Shown: positions 17,632 to 27,499, numbered from the stretch's first letter. The stretch: 35,979 nucleotides of DNA from Peptococcaceae bacterium (GCA_031265035.1 JAISDE010000190.1:1-35979); one strand, 5' to 3'. Made by a program: numbers and translations. Notes: generated from the letters alone by a model not told the origin.

Positions 17632-19044
17632 TTACTGAGCCAGCGCGATGCCCAGTTTTTCCGCTATTTCCTCGGCTCTCGCCAGGGAGGGGGAGGCGTC
17701 CCTCAGCACTAGGCGCCCGCCGCCCCGGTTTAGGGTATCCACCATACAGGTCATCTCGTCGGTCTCAATACTGATGATTTGGACGCCGTATTCTTTATTT
17801 TCCTTAATCTCTACGGCGATGCCCATCTCTTTGACCTTATCCGCGGCTTTGCCATACATCTCGTAATCGCCGGTATTGGCGCCAAAAACGGCGCCCATCA
17901 GGATGCCGGGGATATTGATGGCCCGACGGGCAAAGAGCTCGGGATAAAGCTCAACGGTAACTTTTTTGATGTTGCCTTTGGCCAGCTCATGGGCGATCCT
18001 GGCGGCATTGGTGGGAGAGCCTACCGCCTGGCTGGAACCGCCCACCACGGCGTCGCCGTAAGTCTGAAGTATGGGCTTGGTGCCGTTGGCCAGCTTTTTG
18101 GCGATCTCCTTGGCCTTACGTAAGGTCTCTTTGATCTGCTTGTTTTCCGCCGTCTTGACATCTTCGCTGATCAGGGATTCCACATTGGCTTTGCGTTTAA
18201 AGAAGGGCTCCATAAATTCCACCACCGCGGGCACCACGGCTTTGGCGGAAATCTTATGAACCTCGGCGGCCATAGCGATCATCACGTCTATAGGCACATT
18301 GACGGTCATATCCACCAGCATACAAAGGCGGGCGGCGTACATACCGATGAGAACGGCGCCGCCCACATGGGTGACGCAAAGAGCCGGCACCAGCACCCTG
18401 GGGGTGCAGGGATTGGCGATAGTGGGGGAAATAGCCAAAACCATAGCTTTTTCCATCTGCTCGGGGGTAGCGCCTCCCAGGGCCGCGGTAGCGGCGGCGA
18501 TACAGGCGGCGCCGGCGCCAAAGCCTTCCATATTGCAGCCAGTGCTGACCTTGCCTACCCTGAAGATGCCGCCGATTTTCAGGATCAGGGCGGCTATCTC
18601 GGCAATGACGACCTCGTCTATGCCCTCTGTCTGCATGGCTTTGACGAAGCCGGCGTAAGGGCAGGAGTCGCCGGTGCCGGCGCAGGGCCGCAGGCCGATG
18701 CAGTGATTGCCTACCTGAGCCGCCAGCGTATAGAGCAGGGCGTTGTCCAGGAAGGTGTCTTTAAAGCATTTGGCGCCTTTAATCTGATTTAATTGGGAGG
18801 CCACGGTGCCCAAAAGAATGCTCTCACCGTCTTTAAGGCCGATGTCCAGGGCTTTCAGGTTGTGGGCATATTCCTCCATGACTCTCGCGAGTATCTCCTC
18901 CCGGGGCAAATTGAGACGGAGCTCGCTTTCGATCAGAACTACGTCCACTGCCCGGGCATTATGATCGCTGGCCAAAGCCAGCGTCTCCCCAACGGTTAGG
19001 GGCATTTTTTCCTTGATTGCCTCTCTTAATGTCATTGACGCCAT
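17632..19044 (-). CDS. hmd: [4Fe-4S] serine dehydratase-like enzyme, predicted 2-(hydroxymethyl)glutarate dehydratase
   Basis: Serine dehydratase alpha-type motifs RPCAGTGDSCPYAG, STGCNMEGFGAGAACIAAA, NPCTPRVLVPA; position in the nicotinate cluster. Confidence 0.8.
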   Translation of the reverse strand: MASMTLREAIKEKMPLTVGETLALASDHNARAVDVVLIESELRLNLPREEILARVMEEYAHNLKALDIGLKDGESILLGTVASQLNQIKGAKCFKDTFLDNALLYTLAAQVGNHCIGLRPCAGTGDSCPYAGFVKAMQTEGIDEVVIAEIAALILKIGGIFRVGKVSTGCNMEGFGAGAACIAAATAALGGATPEQMEKAMVLAISPTIANPCTPRVLVPALCVTHVGGAVLIGMYAARLCMLVDMTVNVPIDVMIAMAAEVHKISAKAVVPAVVEFMEPFFKRKANVESLISEDVKTAENKQIKETLRKAKEIAKKLANGTKPILQTYGDAVVGGSSQAVGSPTNAARIAHELAKGNIKKVTVELYPELFARRAINIPGILMGAVFGANTGDYEMYGKAADKVKEMGIAVEIKENKEYGVQIISIETDEMTCMVDTLNRGGGRLVLRDASPSLARAEEIAEKLGIALAQ

Positions 19045-19097
19045 ATGATCATCCCTTTCCTCAGGCCGGGGCCCGCGCGTGTTTTGCCGCTGTCGCC

Positions 19098-19967
19098 TTA
19101 CGCCCTGTTGGCGTATTTAGTCTCGATTTCCCGAATCCGGGGCAAGCCGATCAGGTCGTTGAATTGAGGGAAGGGAATCATCCGGTCTATCATGGAGGCG
19201 GTGGTGCCGTCCCTCTTGAGGCCCTCCATCAGATCAATCATGGCTTTAGTGGTGACATAAGTGGAAGCTGTGGGATAGATGACCAGATCATAGCCCAAAG
19301 CCGCTAATTTATGATTGGGCAGGAGGGGCGTGCGGCCGCCCTCCACCATGTTGGCCAAGGTATAAACGGTGATAACCTCATTGATTTTTTTCATTTCTTC
19401 CTCGGATTCGGGCGACTCGATGAAAATAATATCGGCGCCGGCTTCCTGGTAAGCCGCGCCTCGCTCCAGGGCTTCCTCGATGCCATGGACGGTTCGGGCG
19501 TCGGTTCGGGCCATGATCATGAAATCAGGGTCGATTCTGGTATCCGCGGCGGCCTTGATTTTGCCGACCATCTCTTCCTTGGTTATTACCTGGCGGCCTG
19601 TCATATGGCCGCATTTTTTGGGCATCACTTGATCCTCCAATTGGATGACGGCGACGCCGGCCTTCTCGTATTCCCGCACGGCGCGGATGACATTGACAGC
19701 GTTGCCAAAGCCGGTGTCGGCGTCGGCCACGACGGGTACGCCGGAGGCCTCCACAAAAGCGTTGGCCCGGGCCACCATTTCGGACATCGTCATCAAGCCG
19801 ACGTCGGGATCGCCTAGGTGGCTGGCGGATTGACCGTAACCTGTCATATAAACGGCGTCAAAGCCTGTCTTGCCGATGATTTTGGCTGTAAGGGCGTCAT
19901 GAGCGCCGGGAGCGACGATGAGCTTGCCAGATTGAAATAGGTGTTTTAGTTTTTTTCTGCTGTTCAT
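19098..19967 (-). CDS. dml: 2,3-dimethylmalate lyase (isocitrate lyase/PEP mutase superfamily)
   Basis: PGAHDALTAKIIGKTGFDAVYMTGYGQSASHLGDPD, VVADADTGFGN, QLEDQVMPKKCGHM; ATG 19967 with AGAGGA upstream. Confidence 0.88.
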   Translation of the reverse strand: MNSRKKLKHLFQSGKLIVAPGAHDALTAKIIGKTGFDAVYMTGYGQSASHLGDPDVGLMTMSEMVARANAFVEASGVPVVADADTGFGNAVNVIRAVREYEKAGVAVIQLEDQVMPKKCGHMTGRQVITKEEMVGKIKAAADTRIDPDFMIMARTDARTVHGIEEALERGAAYQEAGADIIFIESPESEEEMKKINEVITVYTLANMVEGGRTPLLPNHKLAALGYDLVIYPTASTYVTTKAMIDLMEGLKRDGTTASMIDRMIPFPQFNDLIGLPRIREIETKYANRA

Positions 19968-20005
19968 GTTCCGGAATCCTCTCTTCAGTTTATTATCCAA
20001 CAGAT

Positions 20006-20045
20006 CCTTATGTAATTTTTCAGGTTCTTATGTAATTTTTCAAGA
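20006..20045. repeat. 20-bp tandem duplication (YCTTATGTAATTTTTCARGW) at the 3' end of the MutL-like gene
   Basis: ccttatgtaatttttca (20006-20022) and tcttatgtaatttttca (20026-20042). Confidence 0.9.
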
Positions 20046-21489
20046 AGGAAAGCGCTGAATCGGGAAAATGGCGGGATAAAACTCCCAGGGCGTATAGCAA
20101 ATAATGATCGTCGAAGTGAAAACGGGGATTGACTGGCAATAATGAAATGCCCGGATCCGCCAAAGCTCTCGTCATGATTTCCTGTTTTTCCGCGGTTTTT
20201 GTATGGTAGAAAATGCCGCCCACAGCGAGAACATGCTTTACTGAACGGAGATCCCGGCCTACGGGAGTGCCGGCCGCCAGACCCAAAACGGGGTCGGCCT
20301 CTTTGGCGAAATGGCCGGCGTGGCGGCGCAGAGCCACGGCGACGGCGGAAAGGGCCAGGGCTTTGTCCATAGCCCATTCCCGCTGGTTGGCCGGGATAGA
20401 GGAAGGCTCTTTTTCCATTCTGCGGGTATAGTCCACAACTTCTTCCGGTGTCGCCGGCGGTTCCCGGAGACCCATATCCCTGATTATGGACAAAGGGCCT
20501 ACCGCCTCCGGGATGCCGGTGGCGCTGACTCTGAGGCCCAGGTTGCCTTCCACGGTTCGGTAGGAAAACTGCTTCTCGTTGTTGATCACCAAGCCCCGTT
20601 CTTCCGGCTTCAAATTCTCCAGCTCCGGCAGGGCGGAATGGATATCCGTGGTGGCGCCGCCAATGTCCGCGAGAATCAGGCCGCCGATGCCTTCCTGCTC
20701 ATAAGTGCCTTTGGCTAGCAGCTCGCTGGCTAAAAGAACGGCCCCCGGCGTAGGCATTACGGTTTTGTCCGCCAGCATGGCTTGCAGCCGATCCAGGCCC
20801 TTTGCCTTCGTAATCTGTTTAATGAATTGAGTATGAATGGCTTCTCTGGCCGGCTTGATGTTCAGCTCATGGATGGTAGGCATGATGTTTGGCACCCTGA
20901 CATAGGGGATGCCCGCCGCGTCAAAACGGGCGGCTACCCGGGCTTGGGCGTCTTTGTTGCAGGCTACCACTACCATAGCCTTGCTTTTGATCCGGATAAT
21001 GATCTCGGCATTTTCCAGAACCGATTCCCGGTCGCCGCCGTCGGTGCCGCCGGCCAGCAAAATGATATCCGGCCGGATTTCCCGTAGCGCCTCCTCCCGG
21101 TATGCTAAAGGCTCATCGTAGGAAATTACCTCCATTACCCGGGCGCCGGCGGTCATGGCCACTTCCTTGGCGGCTTTGGCGGTAACCCGGGGCATATAGC
21201 CTAAGGCTACCATCCTGAGGCCCCCCGCGGCGCTGCAAGTGGCGTAGCGCCGTAGATCGGCGCCTAAGCCGACTCCCTGACCGGCTATAGACTGCCGGGC
21301 ATTTTCCGCCCCTAGAAGCACATCCTCCAAGGTGGTAGGGGATTGGCCCCGGGCTAGAAAAAGCAGGCTGCCCGACTCCTCCAGGCGAAAAGCCGTCGCC
21401 TTGGTATAGGTGCTGCCAACATCATAAACAAGCAGATTAGCTTCCTTTACGGTCGGGGCTTTGGGCGCGCTCACGGAATCAAGCTCCAT
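20020..21489 (-). CDS. MutL/GlmL-family protein, putative reactivase of a B12-dependent mutase
   Basis: LLVYDVGSTYTKATAF, LLAGGTDGG, ILADIGGATTDIHSA (ASKHA-fold ATPase motifs); adjacent to mii and mgm. Confidence 0.82.
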   Translation of the reverse strand: MELDSVSAPKAPTVKEANLLVYDVGSTYTKATAFRLEESGSLLFLARGQSPTTLEDVLLGAENARQSIAGQGVGLGADLRRYATCSAAGGLRMVALGYMPRVTAKAAKEVAMTAGARVMEVISYDEPLAYREEALREIRPDIILLAGGTDGGDRESVLENAEIIIRIKSKAMVVVACNKDAQARVAARFDAAGIPYVRVPNIMPTIHELNIKPAREAIHTQFIKQITKAKGLDRLQAMLADKTVMPTPGAVLLASELLAKGTYEQEGIGGLILADIGGATTDIHSALPELENLKPEERGLVINNEKQFSYRTVEGNLGLRVSATGIPEAVGPLSIIRDMGLREPPATPEEVVDYTRRMEKEPSSIPANQREWAMDKALALSAVAVALRRHAGHFAKEADPVLGLAAGTPVGRDLRSVKHVLAVGGIFYHTKTAEKQEIMTRALADPGISLLPVNPRFHFDDHYLLYALGVLSRHFPDSALSFLKNYIRT

Positions 21490-22630
21490 AAATCTTGCCG
21501 GTCTCGACAAAGGCATAGCCTTCCATCAAGCGGCGGGCGGTACGTTCGATGCTGGCCTTCAACACTTCGCCGTCTTTGACGGCGGCGCTTACAGGAATGA
21601 CGCCGGCGGGATGACCGATGCGCACCGTCTCGATGCTGTCGATATGGGGTATACACTGGTTGACGATGGTGCCGGGGATTTTGGCGGCGGCGCCGGTACA
21701 AGCGGTACCGGTACCAGGGTAAGTTTTGTGGAGTACCTGCATAAACATCATGCGGGAGACGAAATCCACTTGGCTTTTCTTGATCGCGCTGCCGGTGGTA
21801 AAGTCCACATAGTCGGCAGCTTCCGCAACAAAAGCGATCATGGGGAAAGCGGGGGAGAGCTTGGTGGCTTCTTCCGGGGTCTTGGCTTTGCCGATAATGA
21901 CGGCGCATTTTGCCCGGATTTCCTCCAGATAGGCCAGAAGATCTTTATTGCCGTTGATCTCCGTAGGATTTTCCGTACCCTTCATGCCGACGTCTTTCGC
22001 CCGGACAAATAGGCACGGGTTGGAGAGATCCACTATGGATACCTCGATGGGCCCCCTGCCGGTTTCCACGATATCTATCGGACTGCCGGTAGGAAGCAGC
22101 TTGCCGGTGGAAGAACCGGCGGTGGCGGCGAAATTCATCAGAATGGGAGCGGCAGTACCGGGAACACCGTCGATTTTGCAATCGCCTTTGACCGCGGATT
22201 TGCCGTCTTTTACCTGAACCTCGGCCACCAGGATCTTGCCGGTATTGGTATTGTGAACGCGGACGGTGGTTACAGGCTCCGCGGCCCGGACGATGGATTC
22301 GTCGATAGCGAAGGGGCCTACGGCGGAAGAAATATTGCCGCAGTTGCCGCTGTAATCGATGACGGTATCGTTGATGCTGACTTGGCCAAAGGTGTAGTCC
22401 ACGTCGGCGTCGGGACGGCTGGGCGGGCCGATAATGGCCAGTTTGCTGGTCAGGGGGTCGGCGCCGGCTAAGCCGTCGATTTGACGGACGTCGGGACTGC
22501 CGAAAATAGCCAGAATGATTTTGTCCCGTATGGATTTGTCGGCGGGCAGATCATTCTCTTTCAGGAAAACAGCTTTGCTGGTGCCGCCTCGCATGAGGAC
22601 GCAAGGAACGCGGAAAATGTCGGATCGCAT
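21479..22630 (-). CDS. mii: 3-methylitaconate Delta-isomerase (PrpF family)
   Basis: FRVPCVLMRGGTSKAVFLKENDLP, DYSGNCGNISSAVGPFAID; ATG 22630 preceded by AAGGAG; directly downstream of mgm. Confidence 0.88.
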   Translation of the reverse strand: MRSDIFRVPCVLMRGGTSKAVFLKENDLPADKSIRDKIILAIFGSPDVRQIDGLAGADPLTSKLAIIGPPSRPDADVDYTFGQVSINDTVIDYSGNCGNISSAVGPFAIDESIVRAAEPVTTVRVHNTNTGKILVAEVQVKDGKSAVKGDCKIDGVPGTAAPILMNFAATAGSSTGKLLPTGSPIDIVETGRGPIEVSIVDLSNPCLFVRAKDVGMKGTENPTEINGNKDLLAYLEEIRAKCAVIIGKAKTPEEATKLSPAFPMIAFVAEAADYVDFTTGSAIKKSQVDFVSRMMFMQVLHKTYPGTGTACTGAAAKIPGTIVNQCIPHIDSIETVRIGHPAGVIPVSAAVKDGEVLKASIERTARRLMEGYAFVETGKIYGA

Positions 22631-22662
22631 ATGGATCAACTCCTTAATCTTATCTTGCTTTC

Positions 22663-24510
22663 TTATCTAGCTTTTTGAGCCAGCAATAGGGCTTCCGTTT
22701 CCCGAATGATCTGATCGGTGTCAGTGCCGGGGCCGTAGAAGGCGTCCACACCCAAAAAGCCGATGCCCTCTTTGGCGATTTTCTCCTCATACATAGCGTG
22801 TTCCTCCTCTTTTTCGGCGATCCGGCCGCCGGCTATGATCAAGGTCTTATCCCGACGCCCCAACTCTTTCAGACGCTGGCCTACCCGGGGAAAGAGGGTT
22901 TGCGCCATGCCCAGCAGGTTGTTGATCCCCACGATCTCGGCGTTGGCCTCGGCCGCTACTTCCGCCACAGTTTCCGGCAGGTTCATGCCCCGCAGGTAAA
23001 TAATGTTGAAGCCGGCCCTCTGGTAAGCTTCCCTTACCAGGTTGATGCCCTGGACGTGAGCGTCGGCGCCCACGGTGCCCAGGACAATAGTCTCCGGCCT
23101 GCTGGCCTTGGCTTCCGGCTCCGCGGTGATATTGTCGATGGAAACCGCTACTCGCGCCGGATCGACGCCCAAGGGGGTGAAGCCTCCAATATAGCGGGTA
23201 ATGCCGTCATGGTCCCGGTGAACCTTGACGTGGCGTTTTAAGTCCCAGCCGCCTGCCCGCTGGCAGTCGAAGACGCCGCTTTTGCCGGCTTCCACGGCTT
23301 TGTCGATCAGATCCTCATCGTTCCATTGCCGCCAAAATTCCGGGGTGATCAGGTCGGGAGTCAGGTTTTTTACACCTAAAGCGGCTTCCAGCACCGCCAT
23401 AGCCTCGCCGAGGATCTCTTTTTTCCTGGCGTCGACGACAGGGGACTCGATGGGCTGGGTATAAATGCCGTCAAAGACATCGCGGGTGGCCCAGATGGAT
23501 TGGCCCATGGAGTCGCCGGTGGGGATGCCCACAGATTCCGCCGCTTTGGGCCGGTAGAAGTGCGCGCCGCCCAGCTTGGCGTTGACGGCCATACGGGCGA
23601 AATGGGCGGATTCGGCGATCAGGTTGGGGGGCGGATTCTGGAAGGTTTCCGGCACGACGATCAGGGATTTGCTCCACATGTTTTCTTTGAAAGCCCGCAT
23701 GACAGCCAAGTCGGCATAGATATTGACGCCGGCGATGTTCATTTGGATGGCGGAAAGCTCCGCCGGCAAGCCGGCGTGAATGGCCAGGCCCTCGGCCATC
23801 AGGCACATGGCCAGGGCCATGCCGTCGGTGCCGCCGATGTTATTTAAATGCTTGTGGGAGTCAAGCTGGACGAAGATATTATTATCGGCGCAGACCTGCA
23901 GAGCCTTATAGCCGTTGACCACCTTGGTTTTGTAGTCGTGAATGCCCCGGCCGCCGAAATGGACGTGGATCACGGGGCCGATATCGGTGCCGTCAAAACC
24001 GGCGATCAAAGCGTTGATGATGGAAAGGTGGGGGGTATCGCCGGTGGCGTTAATCCGCACAGGATGCTTGGCGCCGCCGCCCATTTGGATATAATCCCGC
24101 TCCCCCTTGGGGGTGATGCCGCCTTTGCCCCGGGATTGCTCGATGAGCTCCCGGCCTTTCAAAGGGTCGATATGGCGGGTGGCCTCGGAGTGAACAAAAT
24201 GGAACAGGGTCTCGTCAAATTTTTCGGCGTAAGCGTACATGTTCTGGGACTCTTTCCAGGTCTCCTCACCGGTGTTGCGGCCTAAAATGGGATTTTGCGC
24301 GGGCCAGCCCCGTTTTTCCGCCAATTGGGCCAACTCGTAAATACGGTAGCCGCTACGGGCTACCCCCGCTACCTCCCGGGGATAAGGGGCCGGCAGGCCT
24401 ATGACCTCACCCTTTTCGTCCAGATCCGGCATTTCCACATGGAAAGTGTCGGCATAGGCCCGGACGACCTCAATATCCTCTTTGATGATACGTTTGGTTT
24501 TTTCTTGCAT
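22663..24510 (-). CDS. mgm: 2-methyleneglutarate mutase (coenzyme B12-dependent)
   Basis: 615 aa; C-terminal B12-binding signature [12 protein letters not shown]...GINNLLG; N-terminal mutase barrel; neighbours mii, dmdAB, dml. Confidence 0.9.
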   Translation of the reverse strand: MQEKTKRIIKEDIEVVRAYADTFHVEMPDLDEKGEVIGLPAPYPREVAGVARSGYRIYELAQLAEKRGWPAQNPILGRNTGEETWKESQNMYAYAEKFDETLFHFVHSEATRHIDPLKGRELIEQSRGKGGITPKGERDYIQMGGGAKHPVRINATGDTPHLSIINALIAGFDGTDIGPVIHVHFGGRGIHDYKTKVVNGYKALQVCADNNIFVQLDSHKHLNNIGGTDGMALAMCLMAEGLAIHAGLPAELSAIQMNIAGVNIYADLAVMRAFKENMWSKSLIVVPETFQNPPPNLIAESAHFARMAVNAKLGGAHFYRPKAAESVGIPTGDSMGQSIWATRDVFDGIYTQPIESPVVDARKKEILGEAMAVLEAALGVKNLTPDLITPEFWRQWNDEDLIDKAVEAGKSGVFDCQRAGGWDLKRHVKVHRDHDGITRYIGGFTPLGVDPARVAVSIDNITAEPEAKASRPETIVLGTVGADAHVQGINLVREAYQRAGFNIIYLRGMNLPETVAEVAAEANAEIVGINNLLGMAQTLFPRVGQRLKELGRRDKTLIIAGGRIAEKEEEHAMYEEKIAKEGIGFLGVDAFYGPGTDTDQIIRETEALLLAQKAR

Positions 24511-24525
24511 GGCCTGTCTCCTTAA

Positions 24526-25017
24526 TCAAGAAATCCCTAATTCTGCCCGCACCCGGGGAATTAAGCCGCCGTAATCCAAGGTTTTTAAAATATTCTCCGA
24601 TAAGGGCTTGAACGCTAGCTGTCCTTGGGGATAACGGATCAGGCCCTTTACCATATCAACCTCAATTATATCACCGTCCCTCAGCGCGCCGGCGATATCG
24701 GCGGCGTACACCGGCAAGCCGATATTGATGGCGTTACGGCGGAAGATCCTGGCAAAGCCGGCGGCGGTCACCAGGCTAATACCGGCCATCTTTAAGGCGA
24801 TGGGCGCTTGCTCCCGGGAAGAACCGCAGCCGAAATTGCGGCCTGCCACAATGATATCTCCCGGCGTTACCCGATTGAGGAAGTCCAGGCCGGGCGCCCC
24901 TGCCATGGCATATTTTCCCAACTGGTCAAAAGGCTCGGCCATCGCGTAACCTGGCAGTATCTGATCCGTATCCACGTCGTCCCCCAGAACAAAGACCCGT
25001 CCTTTTATTACTTCCAT
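24526..25017 (-). CDS. dmdB: 2,3-dimethylmalate dehydratase small subunit (aconitase/LeuD-like)
   Basis: KGRVFVLGDDVDTDQILPGYAM, IIVAGRNFGCGSSREQAPIALK. Confidence 0.88.
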   Translation of the reverse strand: MEVIKGRVFVLGDDVDTDQILPGYAMAEPFDQLGKYAMAGAPGLDFLNRVTPGDIIVAGRNFGCGSSREQAPIALKMAGISLVTAAGFARIFRRNAINIGLPVYAADIAGALRDGDIIEVDMVKGLIRYPQGQLAFKPLSENILKTLDYGGLIPRVRAELGIS

Positions 25018-25070
25018 TCGCTTGTCTCTCCTCATCGCGTCGGCGCGCGGCTTTTCTTTATTTGCATAAT

Positions 25071-26267
25071 TTACAGAGTACCCGGCGCCGTGATCTTGCC
25101 GGTAATCGCGCTGGCGGCGGCTGTGGCCGGTGAGGCCAAGTAGATCCGGCCTTTATTGGCCCCCATGCGCCCGGGAAAATTACGGTTGGTGGTAGCTACC
25201 ACCACGTCCCGGTCGCTGATGATGCCTTCGTGAGCGCCAAAGCAGGGGCCGCAGCCGGGATTCAGCACCGTGGCGCCAGCGTCCCGGATGATTTTGCACC
25301 AGCCTTTTTCCTCCATGGTGTTTAGCGTCTCCCGGGAGGCGGGCACCACCAACGTATTGACGTCCGGGTGAACCTGACGGCCTTTGAGAGTTAAGGCCGC
25401 CTGCTCCATATCATTGACCCGGCCGTTGGTGCAGCTGCCTATTACCACTTGAGTGATGGGCAGGCCGGCCACTGCCTCCACATCGCAGACGTTAGCGGGG
25501 GAAAAGGGCCGGGCGATTTTGGGATTGATGGAGGATAAGTCGATTTCCCGGGTCTCTTCCACTTCCGTCTCTCTATCCGCCGCGCCAAATAAAGTGATCA
25601 TGCCGCCCAACTCCGTGCCCATGTTGCAGACCGTCATCCGCTCCGCTACGGAAAAGCATTGAATACCGGGCCCGGTAATCAGAAGGCCTTTATCCGTTAA
25701 GTAATCGGTGCCAAAAATTTCACCAAGGTAAAGAATGAAATCTTTGCCGAATACGTTTTCTTTCAATTTTCCGGTAAGATAAATTTGCGTCACCGCCGGT
25801 ACTTCCAGATCCAAACGGCCCGTGGCCATGGCGGCGGCCGCCTCGGTGGAGCCTACGCCGACGCCTATAGCGCCGTAACCGCCGCAGGTGCAGGTATGAG
25901 AATCGGCGATGACCACCAGCTCCCCGGGCGCTGCCCGGTGCTTTTCATACATCAACTGGTGGATGACACCCTCGCCTCTCTTGTAAATGGTAATACCGAA
26001 TTCCCGGGCAAAGTCGTCCATGATCCAAAGGCTGTCCCGGGCTTTCTCGGTGGCGGCGGGGTAGATATGATCGACAAACAAAAGAACGCGCTCAGGATCG
26101 AATACCCGATCAACGCCTATTTCCCTAAATTGTTTGATGGCGATAGGAGCGGTCACATCATGGGCCGCCACATAGCTAACCTTGCAGCTGACGTCCATTC
26201 CGGCGCTTACCCTATCCAATCCCGCGGCTTTGGCCAAGTGGGTCTCGATCAGGTTCATGGTTGACAC
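25071..26267 (-). CDS. dmdA: 2,3-dimethylmalate dehydratase large subunit (aconitase/LeuC-like)
   Basis: DSHTCTCGGYGAIGVGVGSTE, GSCTNGRVNDMEQA, NPGCGPCFGAHEG, TTNRNFPGRMG. Confidence 0.88.
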   Translation of the reverse strand: MSTMNLIETHLAKAAGLDRVSAGMDVSCKVSYVAAHDVTAPIAIKQFREIGVDRVFDPERVLLFVDHIYPAATEKARDSLWIMDDFAREFGITIYKRGEGVIHQLMYEKHRAAPGELVVIADSHTCTCGGYGAIGVGVGSTEAAAAMATGRLDLEVPAVTQIYLTGKLKENVFGKDFILYLGEIFGTDYLTDKGLLITGPGIQCFSVAERMTVCNMGTELGGMITLFGAADRETEVEETREIDLSSINPKIARPFSPANVCDVEAVAGLPITQVVIGSCTNGRVNDMEQAALTLKGRQVHPDVNTLVVPASRETLNTMEEKGWCKIIRDAGATVLNPGCGPCFGAHEGIISDRDVVVATTNRNFPGRMGANKGRIYLASPATAAASAITGKITAPGTL

Positions 26268-26301
26268 CTTTCTGATTGTAAATTTTATAAATTAAGAAAA
26301 G

Positions 26302-26347
26302 AGAGGCCCGGCCCCGGCGGGCGCCAGGCGCCAGGCGCCGGGCCTCT
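26302..26347 (-). terminator. Terminator-like GC-rich hairpin followed by a T-rich tract, between the EIIC-like gene and dmdA
   Basis: AGAGGCCCGGC/GCCGGGCCTCT arms (26302-26312/26337-26347); minus strand continues CTTTTCTTAATTT. Confidence 0.6.
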
Positions 26348-26367
26348 TTGATACAGATCGTTATTGG

Positions 26368-26395
26368 CGCGGGGTTAATAACGCGGGGTTAATAA
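26368..26395. repeat. Two perfect tandem copies of CGCGGGGTTAATAA
   Basis: 26368-26381 and 26382-26395. Confidence 0.93.
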
Positions 26396-26413
26396 TGTAG
26401 AAGGCGGATTCTT

Positions 26414-27499
26414 TTAGCAGTCAATTTTGTAATCGCCCGGTTTGATAATACCTTGCTTGCGCATGAATTCGGAGGTCAGCCAGGCCACTACCGCCGGAAT
26501 CACGATGGCTATGAGGAGAAGGCCCAGCCAATCGAAAGCGGTGGCCGCTATCGCCATCTCGCCGGCGCTGAGGGCGGCTTCCGAGGGAGTGACCCAACCG
26601 GTGATGACACCTATAGGGCCTACCATACCGGAGGTGCCCATGCCGGTGGAAATGGGAGGGCCATTCTGCCTCAGCTTGAAAATCACGGTGGCGACAGGCC
26701 CATTGACGACCGAGGCGACCACAGCCGGTATCCAGAGTACAGGCTTGCTCATCAGGTTGGGCACCTGCAGCATAGAGGTGCCAAGGCCCTGGGCCATCAA
26801 ACCGCCGATCTTGTTTTCCCTATAGGAAGCCACAGCGAAGCCTACCATATGAGCGCAGCAGCCGGCTACGCCGGCGCCGCCGGCCAGGCCTACCAGGCCT
26901 AAGGAAGCCGCTACAGCGGCGGAGCTGATGGGCAGGGTAAGCACGATACCTAAAATAGCGGAAACCAGAATGCCCATCACAAAGGGTTGCATCTCCGTCG
27001 CCCACATAATGGCGTAACCGGTGGCCGCGGCCACTTTGCCGATCGGCGGCGCCAATATCACGGACGCGATAACGCCAACGCAGATGGTAACAAAGGGTGT
27101 GGCGATCAGGTCTATGGGCGTGGTTTTAGAAATTAGCTTGCCGGCGAAGACGGCGATCAGAGCGATAAAGAATACGGCTAAAGGCCCGCCGGCGCCGCCT
27201 AAGGAGTTGGCGGCTTGGCCTACGGCCACCAGGGAATAAAGCACGAAGGGCGGCGCCTTCAAGGCGTAGCCGATGGATACGGCCATAGCCGCTCCGGTGC
27301 CGGCGGTGGCATAGCCGCCGATCTGATTCAGGAAAGGACTGTTGAGGGTATTACCCAGGGTATTAATGATAGTACCAATCAATAAGGACGCGAAAAGCCC
27401 ATGAGCCATAGCGCCAAGGGCGCCGATACCTATTCTGTTCCAGGTGATCTCAATCCCTTGCTTTTTCATGAAAGCGGAAAAGGATTTAGGTTCTGACAT
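26414..27499 (-). CDS. PTS EIIC-like (PTS_EIIC_2 type) multi-spanning membrane protein, putative transporter
   Basis: Polytopic, Gly-rich: MSEPKSFSAFMKKQGIEITWNRIGIGALGAMAHGLFASLLIGTIINTLG...; ATG 27499 preceded by GAGGAGG; no EIIA/EIIB seen. Confidence 0.7.
   Translation of the reverse strand: MSEPKSFSAFMKKQGIEITWNRIGIGALGAMAHGLFASLLIGTIINTLGNTLNSPFLNQIGGYATAGTGAAMAVSIGYALKAPPFVLYSLVAVGQAANSLGGAGGPLAVFFIALIAVFAGKLISKTTPIDLIATPFVTICVGVIASVILAPPIGKVAAATGYAIMWATEMQPFVMGILVSAILGIVLTLPISSAAVAASLGLVGLAGGAGVAGCCAHMVGFAVASYRENKIGGLMAQGLGTSMLQVPNLMSKPVLWIPAVVASVVNGPVATVIFKLRQNGPPISTGMGTSGMVGPIGVITGWVTPSEAALSAGEMAIAATAFDWLGLLLIAIVIPAVVAWLTSEFMRKQGIIKPGDYKIDC

Noticed and set aside
21479-22630. PrpF-family protein as a methylcitrate-pathway isomerase
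   Set aside because: No methylcitrate cycle genes nearby; adjacent mgm and dmdAB/dml fit 3-methylitaconate isomerase better.
24526-26267. LeuCD (isopropylmalate isomerase)
   Set aside because: The folds match, but no leuA/leuB are nearby and the mgm/mii/dml context supports dimethylmalate dehydratase.
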